DNA of 64,000 nt, from NCBI GenBank assembly GCA_015064445.1, contig SVSE01000005.1:84164-148163 (forward strand), in the 5' to 3' direction. Under the pieces are notes generated by a model, which made no database searches, had not been told where the DNA came from, and was given only the letters and a program-made list of their open reading frames with translations. The translations under genes were made by a program, and so were the position numbers. The DNA comes from Oscillospiraceae bacterium (lineage in GTDB: Bacteria; Bacillota; Clostridia; Oscillospirales; CAG-272). How positions within the stretch are numbered: position 1 is the first letter of the stretch; every line of letters begins with the position of its first letter. Of the stretch, positions 16,016 through 23,846 are shown piece after piece.

Positions 16016-18799
16016 TTAAATCTCCTCGTTACGCATCATAAGCTCTTGGAAGTCCTGCTTTGTGATAAGAACATCTCTTGGCTTTGAGCCATTAGGCTCT
16101 CCAATATAGCCAAGCTCCTCCATTTGGTCGATAATTCTTGCAGCACGCTGGAATCCAAGATTGAGCTTTCTTTGTAGATATGAGGACGAAATCTTGCCCA
16201 TATCAACAGCAAGCTCAAGCGCAGCATAGAACTTTTCGTCAAGGTCGCTTCCGCCACCCTCTCCTGCCTCGCCATCAAAATCAGCCTTCTTTTCTGCCTT
16301 TTGAAGCTTTGCAGTATTCGATTCAATCTGGCTCATAACGGTTTCGTCATAGTTTTCACTTGAATTTTCCTTAAGGAAATTAGTAACCATCTCACGCTCA
16401 TCCTCGGTGATAAAAGCACCCTGAACACGAAGAGGCTTAAGTGCACCAACAGGCTTCAAGAGCATATCTCCGCGGGCAACGAGCTTTTCAGCACCAACCT
16501 CGTCGAGAATAGTACGCGAGTCAACCTGTGCAGGCACACGGAAGGCAATACGAGAAGGAATGTTTGCCTTAATTACACCTGTAATAACATCAACGGACGG
16601 ACGTTGTGTACCGATAATAACATGGATACCAGCGGCACGCGCCTTTTGTGTAAGTCTTATGATATAGTCATCAATTTCTGGAACCTGCATTTTAAGGTCG
16701 TAAAGCTCATCAATTACTATAACAATTCTTGGGAGCTTTTCGTCCTCAATTACGCCACGCTCAACACGGTCGTTAAATTCGCCGATATCACGCACGCCTG
16801 CGCCCTCGAGCAATTCAAAGCGTCTTTCCATCTCGGAAACAGACCATTGAAGAGTACCAACCGACTTTTTAACATCAGTAACAACAGGCACAAGAAGGTG
16901 TGGAATGCCATTATAAGGCGCAAATTCAACACGCTTAGGGTCAATAAGAATAAGTCTTAAGTCATCAGGAGATGCCTTGTAGAGAAGACTTACAAGGAGT
17001 GCGTTAATGCAAACTGATTTACCTTGACCTGTCGCACCAGCAACAAGCAAGTGAACGAGCTTTGCAATGTCAACATAAACATTCTCGCCCTCAACGCTCT
17101 TACCAACAGCACAGGTAACAGGGCTCTTTGCCTGCTTGAACTTTGGATCCTCAAGCAAGCTGCGGAGATAAACCATGCTTGTAATTCTGTTTGGAACCTC
17201 AATTCCGACAGCACTCTTGCCAGGAATAGGGCACTCCATTCTGATTCCCTCTGCCGCAAGATAGAGGGCAATATCGTCTTGAAGATTTGCAATAGAACGA
17301 ACCTTTACACCTGCCTCAGGCATAAGCTCATATCTTGTAACTGTAGGACCTCTTGAAACATCAGTAATTCTTGTGTTAAGATTGAAGCTTTTAAGCGTGT
17401 CAACAATAATGCGAGCCTTTTCCTGAAGCTCCTCGTTAACTGCCTCTTGGTCCTCAAAATCCTGTCTCTTTTCAAAAATATCAATAGGTGGGAATATGTG
17501 CTTTTTCTTCTTTTTAGGAGGCTTTGGCGCTTCCTTCTTTTCTTCCTTTGGTGGCTCTGGCTTTGCAACAGGAGCATCTTGCTTTTCACGCACAATGCCA
17601 AATATTCCACGCTTTTCCTCTTTCTTTTCCTCGATTACAGGCTCTGGCACAGGCTCAAACGCAGGCTCGTCCTCCTCGTCCTCATCCTCACTATAAGGCT
17701 CGAATTTTTCATAAGGAGCATATTCCTCTCCCTTTTCCTCGTCCTCTTGCTCCTCTGGTACATACTCAGCATCTTCCTCGTAAGGAGCATCATAGTCGGA
17801 GCTTGTATCATCGTAGCTGTCAGGAGCATTGAGCACAAAGCCCTCATCCTCATCGTCGTCCTCCTCATTAGCGACAACAATAGGTGGAGCAGGTCTATAT
17901 GCAGACGCACTTCTTTGAAGTGGCATTTTTGGAGTTGGAGTGTTTGAAATAGGCTGACGCTCAATTTCAAGCTCGTCATCCTTTTCCTCGTCGTCCTCCT
18001 CGTAAATATCTCTTTCGTTCATAGCCTTGAGAATTCTTTCGTCTATTTGAGGCGCAACCATTTCCTCGTCCTCATCCTCAAATACACGGAACTTCTTGTG
18101 CTTTTTGCGAAGCATAGCGCGACGCTTTTCCTCTTCCTTTCTTGCCTTTCTTGCATCAAGCTTGTCCTTGAAAAGGGCTCTGAAAATAGAAGCAGGAGTG
18201 ATATTGAACATTTGAAGGAACATAAAGAGCAATACAACAGCAACAATGAAAATTGTAAAGCCCTTGCCAATAGATGAGAGAAGTGCCCCTGCGATGCTAC
18301 CACCAAGTGAGCCACCACCGATAAACGAGCCCTCCTCGAATTTTCCATTAGCGAGTCTATGAAGAACTAAGAAGCCAGGCTTGTTAACCTCTACTGCCTC
18401 GGTAGCCTTATAGAAAAAGCCAAGGCTGTTGAGCTTTTTAATGCTTGTAATATGCTGAATTATAGAAACCGAGAAAACGATTATAAAAGAGCAAGCAACG
18501 CGTCTTCCACAAATTTTTCTATTTGTATCGTAATACCACATAAGAGAGTGGTAGAGAAGGAAAACGAGAATGAAGTATGAGGCAAATCTTCCGAAGAGTC
18601 CATAAAGGAAATTCGAAAATCCAAGTCCGCCGATAAGCGTAAAGAGCATAACGACAAAAAGTACCGCAAGAATATACGGCATTAAGCGATTTATAATAGG
18701 TAGAAGCTTCGATGGCTTTTTGTTCTTCTTACCGTTCTTTTTGTTGTTTTCTTTTTTAGACATGAGCCTTGATTTCTTGTTGTCCTTTGTGCGCTTCAT
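16016..18799 (-). CDS. ftsK: FtsK/SpoIIIE DNA translocase
   Basis: About 927 residues. The hexameric motor pumps chromosomal DNA through the division or sporulation septum. A lysine-rich N-terminus precedes four to five membrane helices (to about residue 215), then a long acidic/proline linker (about 240-470), then the motor. Walker A reads GATGQGKS (near 586; glutamine where serine is usual) and Walker B is IVIVIDELYDL. The C-terminal winged-helix gamma domain that reads polar DNA signals is present (SSYLQRKLNLGFQRAARIIDQMEELG). The start at 18799 follows AAAGGAAAAG; upstream in-frame ATGs lack a ribosome binding site. First gene of a five-gene run. Confidence 0.96.
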   Translation of the reverse strand: MKRTKDNKKSRLMSKKENNKKNGKKNKKPSKLLPIINRLMPYILAVLFVVMLFTLIGGLGFSNFLYGLFGRFASYFILVFLLYHSLMWYYDTNRKICGRRVACSFIIVFSVSIIQHITSIKKLNSLGFFYKATEAVEVNKPGFLVLHRLANGKFEEGSFIGGGSLGGSIAGALLSSIGKGFTIFIVAVVLLFMFLQMFNITPASIFRALFKDKLDARKARKEEEKRRAMLRKKHKKFRVFEDEDEEMVAPQIDERILKAMNERDIYEEDDEEKDDELEIERQPISNTPTPKMPLQRSASAYRPAPPIVVANEEDDDEDEGFVLNAPDSYDDTSSDYDAPYEEDAEYVPEEQEDEEKGEEYAPYEKFEPYSEDEDEEDEPAFEPVPEPVIEEKKEEKRGIFGIVREKQDAPVAKPEPPKEEKKEAPKPPKKKKKHIFPPIDIFEKRQDFEDQEAVNEELQEKARIIVDTLKSFNLNTRITDVSRGPTVTRYELMPEAGVKVRSIANLQDDIALYLAAEGIRMECPIPGKSAVGIEVPNRITSMVYLRSLLEDPKFKQAKSPVTCAVGKSVEGENVYVDIAKLVHLLVAGATGQGKSVCINALLVSLLYKASPDDLRLILIDPKRVEFAPYNGIPHLLVPVVTDVKKSVGTLQWSVSEMERRFELLEGAGVRDIGEFNDRVERGVIEDEKLPRIVIVIDELYDLKMQVPEIDDYIIRLTQKARAAGIHVIIGTQRPSVDVITGVIKANIPSRIAFRVPAQVDSRTILDEVGAEKLVARGDMLLKPVGALKPLRVQGAFITEDEREMVTNFLKENSSENYDETVMSQIESNTAKLQKAEKKADFDGEAGEGGGSDLDEKFYAALELAVDMGKISSSYLQRKLNLGFQRAARIIDQMEELGYIGEPNGSKPRDVLITKQDFQELMMRNEEI

Positions 18800-18943
18800 T
18801 TCTTTTCCTTTCAAAAATGCATTTGACAATTAGTGTTAGAATTTGCATCTAAAATGTCCATATAATATATAATAACAAAAAAATAAAGAAAAATCAATGC
18901 TTTTTTGGCAAAAGTAAAATAAAAATAAAAAGGAACTATTAAA

Positions 18944-19324
18944 ATGCTAAAGAAAAATAAAGAAAAAACAGGCAAGCTGGTGCTTTTGGGCGCACTATCA
19001 CTTCTCGCGGGAGGAGTGAATGGATTCCTTGGAACAGGCGGGGGAATAATACTCATTTATGCCCTTGGTGCGCTTACCGATAATGATAAAAAGGACAACT
19101 TCGCAACGACTCTTTGCGCTACAATTCCTATGTCAATTGTAAGCCTGTTTTCGTATGCAAATAACGGAAATATCGACACAGCCCTAACCAAAACGCTCGT
19201 TTTGCCTGCTATAATAGGTGGTGCACTTGGCGCTTTCTTGACTGATAAGATAAAGACAAAATACCTCTCGCTATTTTTCGCACTTTTGGTAATATACTCT
19301 GGTATTTGTATGGTGGTGAGATAA
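18944..19324 (+). CDS. TauE/SafE-family half-transporter, N-terminal part
   Basis: 126 residues with about four hydrophobic helices and the glycine-rich signature NGFLGTGGGIILI found at the start of each repeat of TSUP (TauE/SafE) transporters, which export sulfite and other small anions. Full-length members have two such halves in one chain; here the second half is a separate gene starting one base after this stop. Together they probably form a heteromeric transporter. Confidence 0.85.
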   Translation: MLKKNKEKTGKLVLLGALSLLAGGVNGFLGTGGGIILIYALGALTDNDKKDNFATTLCATIPMSIVSLFSYANNGNIDTALTKTLVLPAIIGGALGAFLTDKIKTKYLSLFFALLVIYSGICMVVR

Positions 19325-19325
19325 T

Positions 19326-19682
19326 ATGCTTGATTTAATTGTAGCCTTTCTTATCGCAATCCTTATGGGAATGGGCATAGGTGGAGGGGGATTTTTGGTA
19401 ATATACCTCACCCTGTGTTCGAATTTTGGGCAAATTATCGCACAGGGAACAAACCTTGTGTTTTTCATAATTTGCGCCATATCAGCAGTTTTTGTTCATA
19501 TTTTCAAAAGAAAAATCTCGTTTTTGCAGGTTTTGATAATGGCAACACTCGGCTCTGTCGGAGCATTTGTGACATCATCACTTGCCAACACAGTTAATCC
19601 GGAAATCCCAAGAATATGCCTTGGAATTCTTTTGTGCGTGAGTGGCACTTTATCTATTATTAAGAATACTAAGAAAAAATAA
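19326..19682 (+). CDS. TauE/SafE-family half-transporter, C-terminal part
   Basis: 118 residues with four hydrophobic helices and the second-repeat signature GMGIGGGGFLVIYL. It starts one base after the preceding half-transporter stop, implying translational coupling. The split could be ancestral in this lineage, since both parts keep good starts and neither shows decay. Confidence 0.85.
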   Translation: MLDLIVAFLIAILMGMGIGGGGFLVIYLTLCSNFGQIIAQGTNLVFFIICAISAVFVHIFKRKISFLQVLIMATLGSVGAFVTSSLANTVNPEIPRICLGILLCVSGTLSIIKNTKKK

Positions 19683-19705
19683 TATAAAAAATTTTGCAAA
19701 ATCCC

Positions 19706-19734
19706 TTTACAAATCAATTTTTATGTGCTATAAT
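19706..19734 (+). promoter_or_regulatory. Promoter of rpsO
   Basis: TTTACA (19706-19711) and TATAAT (19729-19734), 17-base spacer. Confidence 0.85.
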
Positions 19735-19740
19735 CGTCAG

Positions 19741-19822
19741 CGTGGCACCGATTGCTCGGTTCGCGGACAAAGCCAATAGGCATTCACCAACCGCCCGCTG
19801 TGTTCTCGGAGTCAAATAAACA
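19741..19822 (+). promoter_or_regulatory. Structured 5' leader of rpsO
   Basis: The leader, markedly GC-richer than its surroundings, contains CCGA-TTGC-TCGG (19748-19759), GCC-AATA-GGC (19772-19781) and an enclosing GCGG/CCGC pairing (19763-19766 with 19791-19794), giving a multi-stem fold right before the ribosome binding site. S15 represses its own mRNA in several bacteria through unrelated leader folds, so an autoregulatory site is likely. Confidence 0.6.
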
Positions 19823-19840
19823 AGAAAGGTGAAAACGAAA

Positions 19841-20095
19841 ATGACAAAGCAGGAAATCATCGCTGCATATGCTACTCACGAGGGCGATACAGGCTCTCCA
19901 GAGGTACAGGTTGCTCTTCTTACAGATCGCATCAACTCCCTCAACGAGCATATGAAGAAGAATCCACATGACCACCACTCACACAGAGGTCTTCTCAAGA
20001 TGGTAGGTCATAGACGTAACCTTCTCGGCTACCTTGCAAAGGTTGATATCGAGAGATATCGTGCACTTATCGAGAAGCTCGGTCTTAGAAAATAA
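19841..20095 (+). CDS. rpsO: 30S ribosomal protein S15
   Basis: 84 residues: [45 protein letters not shown] and [17 protein letters not shown] are the S15 core that binds 16S rRNA. The ATG at 19841 is preferred to the in-frame GTG at 19829 because AAAGGTG lies at the right distance and the family begins at this point. It is followed by a perfect hairpin and the pnp gene, the conserved rpsO-pnp arrangement. Confidence 0.97.
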   Translation: MTKQEIIAAYATHEGDTGSPEVQVALLTDRINSLNEHMKKNPHDHHSHRGLLKMVGHRRNLLGYLAKVDIERYRALIEKLGLRK

Positions 20096-20109
20096 GAAAC
20101 ACTATTTTC

Positions 20110-20145
20110 CTTTGGCTGTGCAAACGCACAGCCAAAGCTTTTAAA
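20110..20145 (+). terminator. rpsO terminator or attenuator before pnp
   Basis: A perfect 12-bp stem (20110-20121 with 20126-20137) with an AAAC loop is followed by CTTTTAAAAGC. The U run is short, so part of transcription may read through into pnp. Confidence 0.8.
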
Positions 20146-20157
20146 AGCAGTTCATTA

Positions 20158-20230
20158 CGCGGGTGAGATAGCAGTTATCCGAGCATCGGAAAGCGCTTCG
20201 GTTTTCGGCTAAGTGCTATGTCCCCTCGCG
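20158..20230 (+). ncRNA. Structured leader of pnp
   Basis: GC-rich 73-nt segment. CGCGGG (20158-20163) pairs with the C-rich end TCGCG region (20225-20230), ATAGCA (20168-20173) with TGCTAT (20214-20219), and TCCGA-GCA-TCGGA (20178-20190) forms an inner hairpin. pnp mRNA leaders in other bacteria are autoregulated through an RNase III-cut stem; this may be a functional equivalent. No named RNA family is recognised. Confidence 0.55.
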
Positions 20231-20257
20231 AAAAATAAAAAATGGAGGAAACTTAAA

Positions 20258-22387
20258 ATGGCACAAATGTTCCAAGAAAAAGTATTTGACAATTACAAGA
20301 CCTATGAGTATGAGCTCGCAGGTCGTAAGCTCGTTGTTGAAAGCGGTAAGATGGCAGGTCTTGCTAACGGTAGCGTTCTTGTTCGTTATGGCGAAACCGT
20401 TATCCTTGCTTGCGCAACTGCATCAGCAGCACCAAGAGACGGTATCGACTTTCTCCCACTTTCAGTAGATTTTGAGGAGAGAATGTACTCTGTAGGTAAG
20501 ATCCCTGGTGGCTACCTTAAGAGAGAGGGAAAGCCTTCTGAAAAGGCAGTTCTTACATCAAGAGTTATTGACCGTCCTATTCGTCCTCTTTTCCCAAAGG
20601 ATTTGAGAAACGATGTAAACCTTTCACTTACAGTTCTTTCTGTTGACCCTGATTGCTCACCTGAAATCACAGCTATGATCGGTGCTTCAATCGCCCTCTC
20701 AATTTCCGATATTCCATGGAATGGTCCTATCGGTGGCTTGTTTATGGGAATGGTTGACGGTAAGATTATTATCAACCCTAATGCAGAGCAGAGAAAGGTA
20801 AGCGACCTTGAGCTTACAGTTGCTGCAAGCGAGAAGAAGGTTGTTATGATCGAGGCAGGCGCGAAGGAAGTATCTGATGAGGATATGTACAACGCAATTA
20901 TGCTCGCTCACGAGGAAATCAAGAAGCTCATTAAGTTCATCAACAACATCGTTGACGAGATCGGTAAGCCAAAGTTTGCTTATCCATCATGCGAGTTTGA
21001 CCACGATATGTTCGATGAAATCTTCGCATTCTGTGAAAAAGAGGTTATGTTCGCTCTTGATACAGATGACAAGACAATCCGTGATGCAAGAATGCAACCA
21101 ATTATGGAAAGCATCGTTGCTAACTTCGAGGAGAAGTATGGCGTATCTGCTATCATCGGTGAGCTTATCTATAAGATTCAAAAGAAGATTGTTCGTCGTT
21201 GGCTTCTCGAGGACGGTAAGCGTGTAGACGGTCGTCGCCTTGACGAAATCAGACCTCTTACAGCAGAGGTTGGTATGTTCAAGAGAATTCACGGTAGTGG
21301 TATGTTCACTCGTGGACAGACACAGGTAATGACTCTTGCAACTCTCGGTCCTATCTCTGATAGCCAAATGCTCGACGGTATCGATGACGAAACCGAAAAG
21401 AGATATATGCACCACTACAATATGCCTGGCTACTCAACTGGAGAAGCAAAGGCTTCCAGAACTCCAGGTCGTCGTGAAATCGGACACGGTGCTCTTGCTG
21501 AGCGTTCACTCGTTCCCGTTCTTCCAAGCGTTGAGGAGTTCCCATATGCAATTCGTCTTGTTTCAGAGGTAATTTCCTCTAACGGTTCAACCTCACAGGC
21601 TTCTGTTTGTGGCTCAACACTTGCTCTTATGGACGCAGGTGTTCCAATCAAGGCTCCTGTTGCAGGTATCTCCTGTGGTCTTATCACAGAGGGCGAAAGA
21701 TGGATGACAATGATCGACATTCAAGGTCTTGAGGACTTCTATGGCGATATGGACTTTAAGGTAGCTGGTACACATAAGGGTATTACATCTATTCAGATGG
21801 ACCTTAAGATTGACGGTCTTACACCTGAAATTATTAAAGAAGCTCTCCGTATCACTCATGTAGGTCGTGACCAGATTATCGACGATGTAATTCTTAAGGC
21901 AATCCCAGCACCTCGCTCTGAGGTTTCTGAATTTGCTCCAAAGATGATCAGCATGAAGATTAACCCTGACAAGATAAGAGATGTTATCGGCTCAGGTGGA
22001 AAGGTAATCCAAAAGATTGTTGCTGATACAGGCGCAAAGGTTGATATCGAGGACGATGGAAGCATCTTCATCTCCGCAGTTGATAAGAAGGCAATTGACG
22101 CAGCTCGCGAAATTATCGCAGGCATCGTATTTGAGCCAGAGGTTGGCGCAATCTACAATGTAAAGGTATCTAAGATTATTGACGGAGTAGGCGCAGTTGT
22201 TGAGTACAACGGTAAGGAGCTCGGACTTGTACACATTTCAAGACTTGCAAAGACAAGAACCGAAAAGGTTGAGGATGTTTGCAACTTGGGCGATGAGGTA
22301 AGAGTTAAGTTTGTTGGCTTCGACGAAAAGAAGACCGATAAGCAGGGCAATCCAAAGCCAATCCTTTCAATCAAGGACGCTGAATAA
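20258..22387 (+). CDS. pnp: Polyribonucleotide nucleotidyltransferase (PNPase)
   Basis: About 709 residues. This phosphorolytic 3'-5' exoribonuclease takes part in mRNA turnover. It has two RNase PH domains (ending near 220 and 555, the second with FTRGQTQVMTLATLG and DFYGDMDFKVAGT), an alpha-helical linker, a KH domain (INPDKIRDVIGSGGKVIQKI) and a C-terminal S1 domain (GVGAVVEYNGKELGLVHIS). The start at 20258 is set by AATGGAGGAA. It is downstream of rpsO and its own structured leader. Confidence 0.98.
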   Translation: MAQMFQEKVFDNYKTYEYELAGRKLVVESGKMAGLANGSVLVRYGETVILACATASAAPRDGIDFLPLSVDFEERMYSVGKIPGGYLKREGKPSEKAVLTSRVIDRPIRPLFPKDLRNDVNLSLTVLSVDPDCSPEITAMIGASIALSISDIPWNGPIGGLFMGMVDGKIIINPNAEQRKVSDLELTVAASEKKVVMIEAGAKEVSDEDMYNAIMLAHEEIKKLIKFINNIVDEIGKPKFAYPSCEFDHDMFDEIFAFCEKEVMFALDTDDKTIRDARMQPIMESIVANFEEKYGVSAIIGELIYKIQKKIVRRWLLEDGKRVDGRRLDEIRPLTAEVGMFKRIHGSGMFTRGQTQVMTLATLGPISDSQMLDGIDDETEKRYMHHYNMPGYSTGEAKASRTPGRREIGHGALAERSLVPVLPSVEEFPYAIRLVSEVISSNGSTSQASVCGSTLALMDAGVPIKAPVAGISCGLITEGERWMTMIDIQGLEDFYGDMDFKVAGTHKGITSIQMDLKIDGLTPEIIKEALRITHVGRDQIIDDVILKAIPAPRSEVSEFAPKMISMKINPDKIRDVIGSGGKVIQKIVADTGAKVDIEDDGSIFISAVDKKAIDAAREIIAGIVFEPEVGAIYNVKVSKIIDGVGAVVEYNGKELGLVHISRLAKTRTEKVEDVCNLGDEVRVKFVGFDEKKTDKQGNPKPILSIKDAE

Positions 22388-22398
22388 TAAATAATGAA

Positions 22399-22431
22399 TA
22401 AAAGCGAACGGAAATTCCGTTCGCTTTTTGA
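22399..22431 (+). terminator. Terminator of pnp
   Basis: AAAAGCGAACGGAA pairs with TTCCGTTCGCTTTT. The same hairpin recurs almost identically at 23752-23782. Confidence 0.9.
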
Positions 22432-22467
22432 TTTTGTGAACATTTTATGAAATTTAAGTGAAAAGCA

Positions 22468-22497
22468 TTTACAAGCACATTTTTCGTATGCTACAAT
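22468..22497 (+). promoter_or_regulatory. Promoter of the first lipoprotein gene
   Basis: TTTACA (22468-22473) and TACAAT (22492-22497) with an 18-base spacer. The -10 region and about 24 flanking bases are repeated exactly at 23287-23310 before the second lipoprotein gene, but without the -35 box. Confidence 0.6.
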
Positions 22498-22520
22498 AAA
22501 ATTAGAAAGGAGCTGATCTT

Positions 22521-23279
22521 ATGAAAAAACTATTAGCCTTACTGCTTGCAATGATTTTATGCTTGGGAGTGCTTGCTTCTTGTAATTCCGAAAAAGCAAA
22601 TGATTCGGTGGATTTGCCCAGAAAAGAGAGTTCTCTTGCACGAACAACCATGTTTGATTCGGTAATAAAAATATCTTCGTATGAATCCTTGCCAAAGACA
22701 ATTGCGGATGATTTGAATGTTAGAGCTATATTTTATGATTATTATATAGTTCATCCGCTTTCTATAAATTTATTGACAAAGGATAAATATTACGATTATA
22801 ATGGAAATTTTGTAAATGGAGAAATAAAAAAAGCGACTAAAAGTGAGTTTTTTGATTATGCTTTATATCCTGAAAAAATATTTGGATATTTTACAAAAAT
22901 AAACAATGTGTATTGCACATATTCGGGATATGGTATGGATATTTTGTGTATATATTACGAAACGAGCAAGGGAGATTATGTCTTGGCAACTCATGCTCCG
23001 TGCGTTGGCGAGTATGATCCGAATGAAGAGATTTACTTGTTTACAGCCGAGGAATATAGAGAAATTTCAGATATGCATACCGATAAAATTCTATCACTTA
23101 CAATGCCTGTTTTTGGAGGAATAGGGTTAGATGATGTTGCTGATATTTCAGAAAACGAGATTGAGCCAATGCTTATTTCTTGGGAAGCGATTTTAGGTAT
23201 GGTTGTAACTTTTGGCGCTGTTTGTGTTATAGGTGCGTTGATCATAGTAAAGAAGCGCAAATCTAATATCATAAAATAA
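22521..23279 (+). CDS. Lipoprotein with C-terminal membrane helix
   Basis: 252 residues. The N-terminus is a lipoprotein signal with lipobox LASC (cysteine near residue 20). A C-terminal helix (AILGMVVTFGAVCVIGALIIV) followed by KKRKS would give a second membrane attachment, with the body outside the cell. No known domain is recognised in the body, which is rich in aromatic and acidic residues. The signal peptide is nearly identical to that of the next gene, indicating local duplication. Confidence 0.72.
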   Translation: MKKLLALLLAMILCLGVLASCNSEKANDSVDLPRKESSLARTTMFDSVIKISSYESLPKTIADDLNVRAIFYDYYIVHPLSINLLTKDKYYDYNGNFVNGEIKKATKSEFFDYALYPEKIFGYFTKINNVYCTYSGYGMDILCIYYETSKGDYVLATHAPCVGEYDPNEEIYLFTAEEYREISDMHTDKILSLTMPVFGGIGLDDVADISENEIEPMLISWEAILGMVVTFGAVCVIGALIIVKKRKSNIIK

Positions 23280-23327
23280 CTTAATATTTTTCGTATGCTA
23301 CAATAAAATTGGGAAGGAGTTGATCTT

Positions 23328-23735
23328 ATGAAAAAACTATTAGCTTTATTGCTTGCTATAGTTTTTTGCCTTGGTGTATTTGTTTCCTGTAACGATGAAG
23401 TGCCAAGTGAATCCTCGTCAAGCGAGAAAGAAAAGATTATAATAAAGCATTTTTATAACAAACAAGAAATAGAACTTGATGAGCAGGAATCGACTCTTGT
23501 GAGAAGCTTTTTGGAGAGCGGATACGAGCCCGGTCGTTTATGGGATTGCCCAAAAACATATACCATTTGTTTCGATGGGTGCTCGATAGAATATGAGTTT
23601 GAAGAAGGATTGCTAGAGGATGGATATAATAGTCGAGGAAAAGTTCTTTCCGAAGACCACAGAGAGCAGTTAAATGCAATTTTGAAAAAACATTTTGGGG
23701 ACTCTTGGAATCAAGTTAAATTTGAATCACAGTAA
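23328..23735 (+). CDS. Small lipoprotein
   Basis: 135 residues with signal peptide and lipobox FVSC, a serine/glutamate-rich spacer (ESSSSEKEK), then a compact beta-rich region (KTYTICFDGCSIEYEFEEG). The first 15 codons and the ribosome-binding region match the preceding gene almost exactly, but the mature parts differ. It is likely a cell-surface protein; no function can be assigned. Confidence 0.68.
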   Translation: MKKLLALLLAIVFCLGVFVSCNDEVPSESSSSEKEKIIIKHFYNKQEIELDEQESTLVRSFLESGYEPGRLWDCPKTYTICFDGCSIEYEFEEGLLEDGYNSRGKVLSEDHREQLNAILKKHFGDSWNQVKFESQ

Positions 23736-23751
23736 CATACACTATTTATTG

Positions 23752-23784
23752 AAAAAGCGAACGGAATTTCCGTTCGCTTTTTCT
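23752..23784 (+). terminator. Terminator of the lipoprotein pair
   Basis: AAAAAGCGAACGGAA and TTCCGTTCGCTTTTT form a 14-15 bp stem; near-copy of the pnp terminator at 22399. Confidence 0.9.
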
Positions 23785-23846
23785 TTTTGTAATATGTAAA
23801 TTCCTTTTCGAATACTATATATTAAGTTTAAAGAAAGGAAATTACT

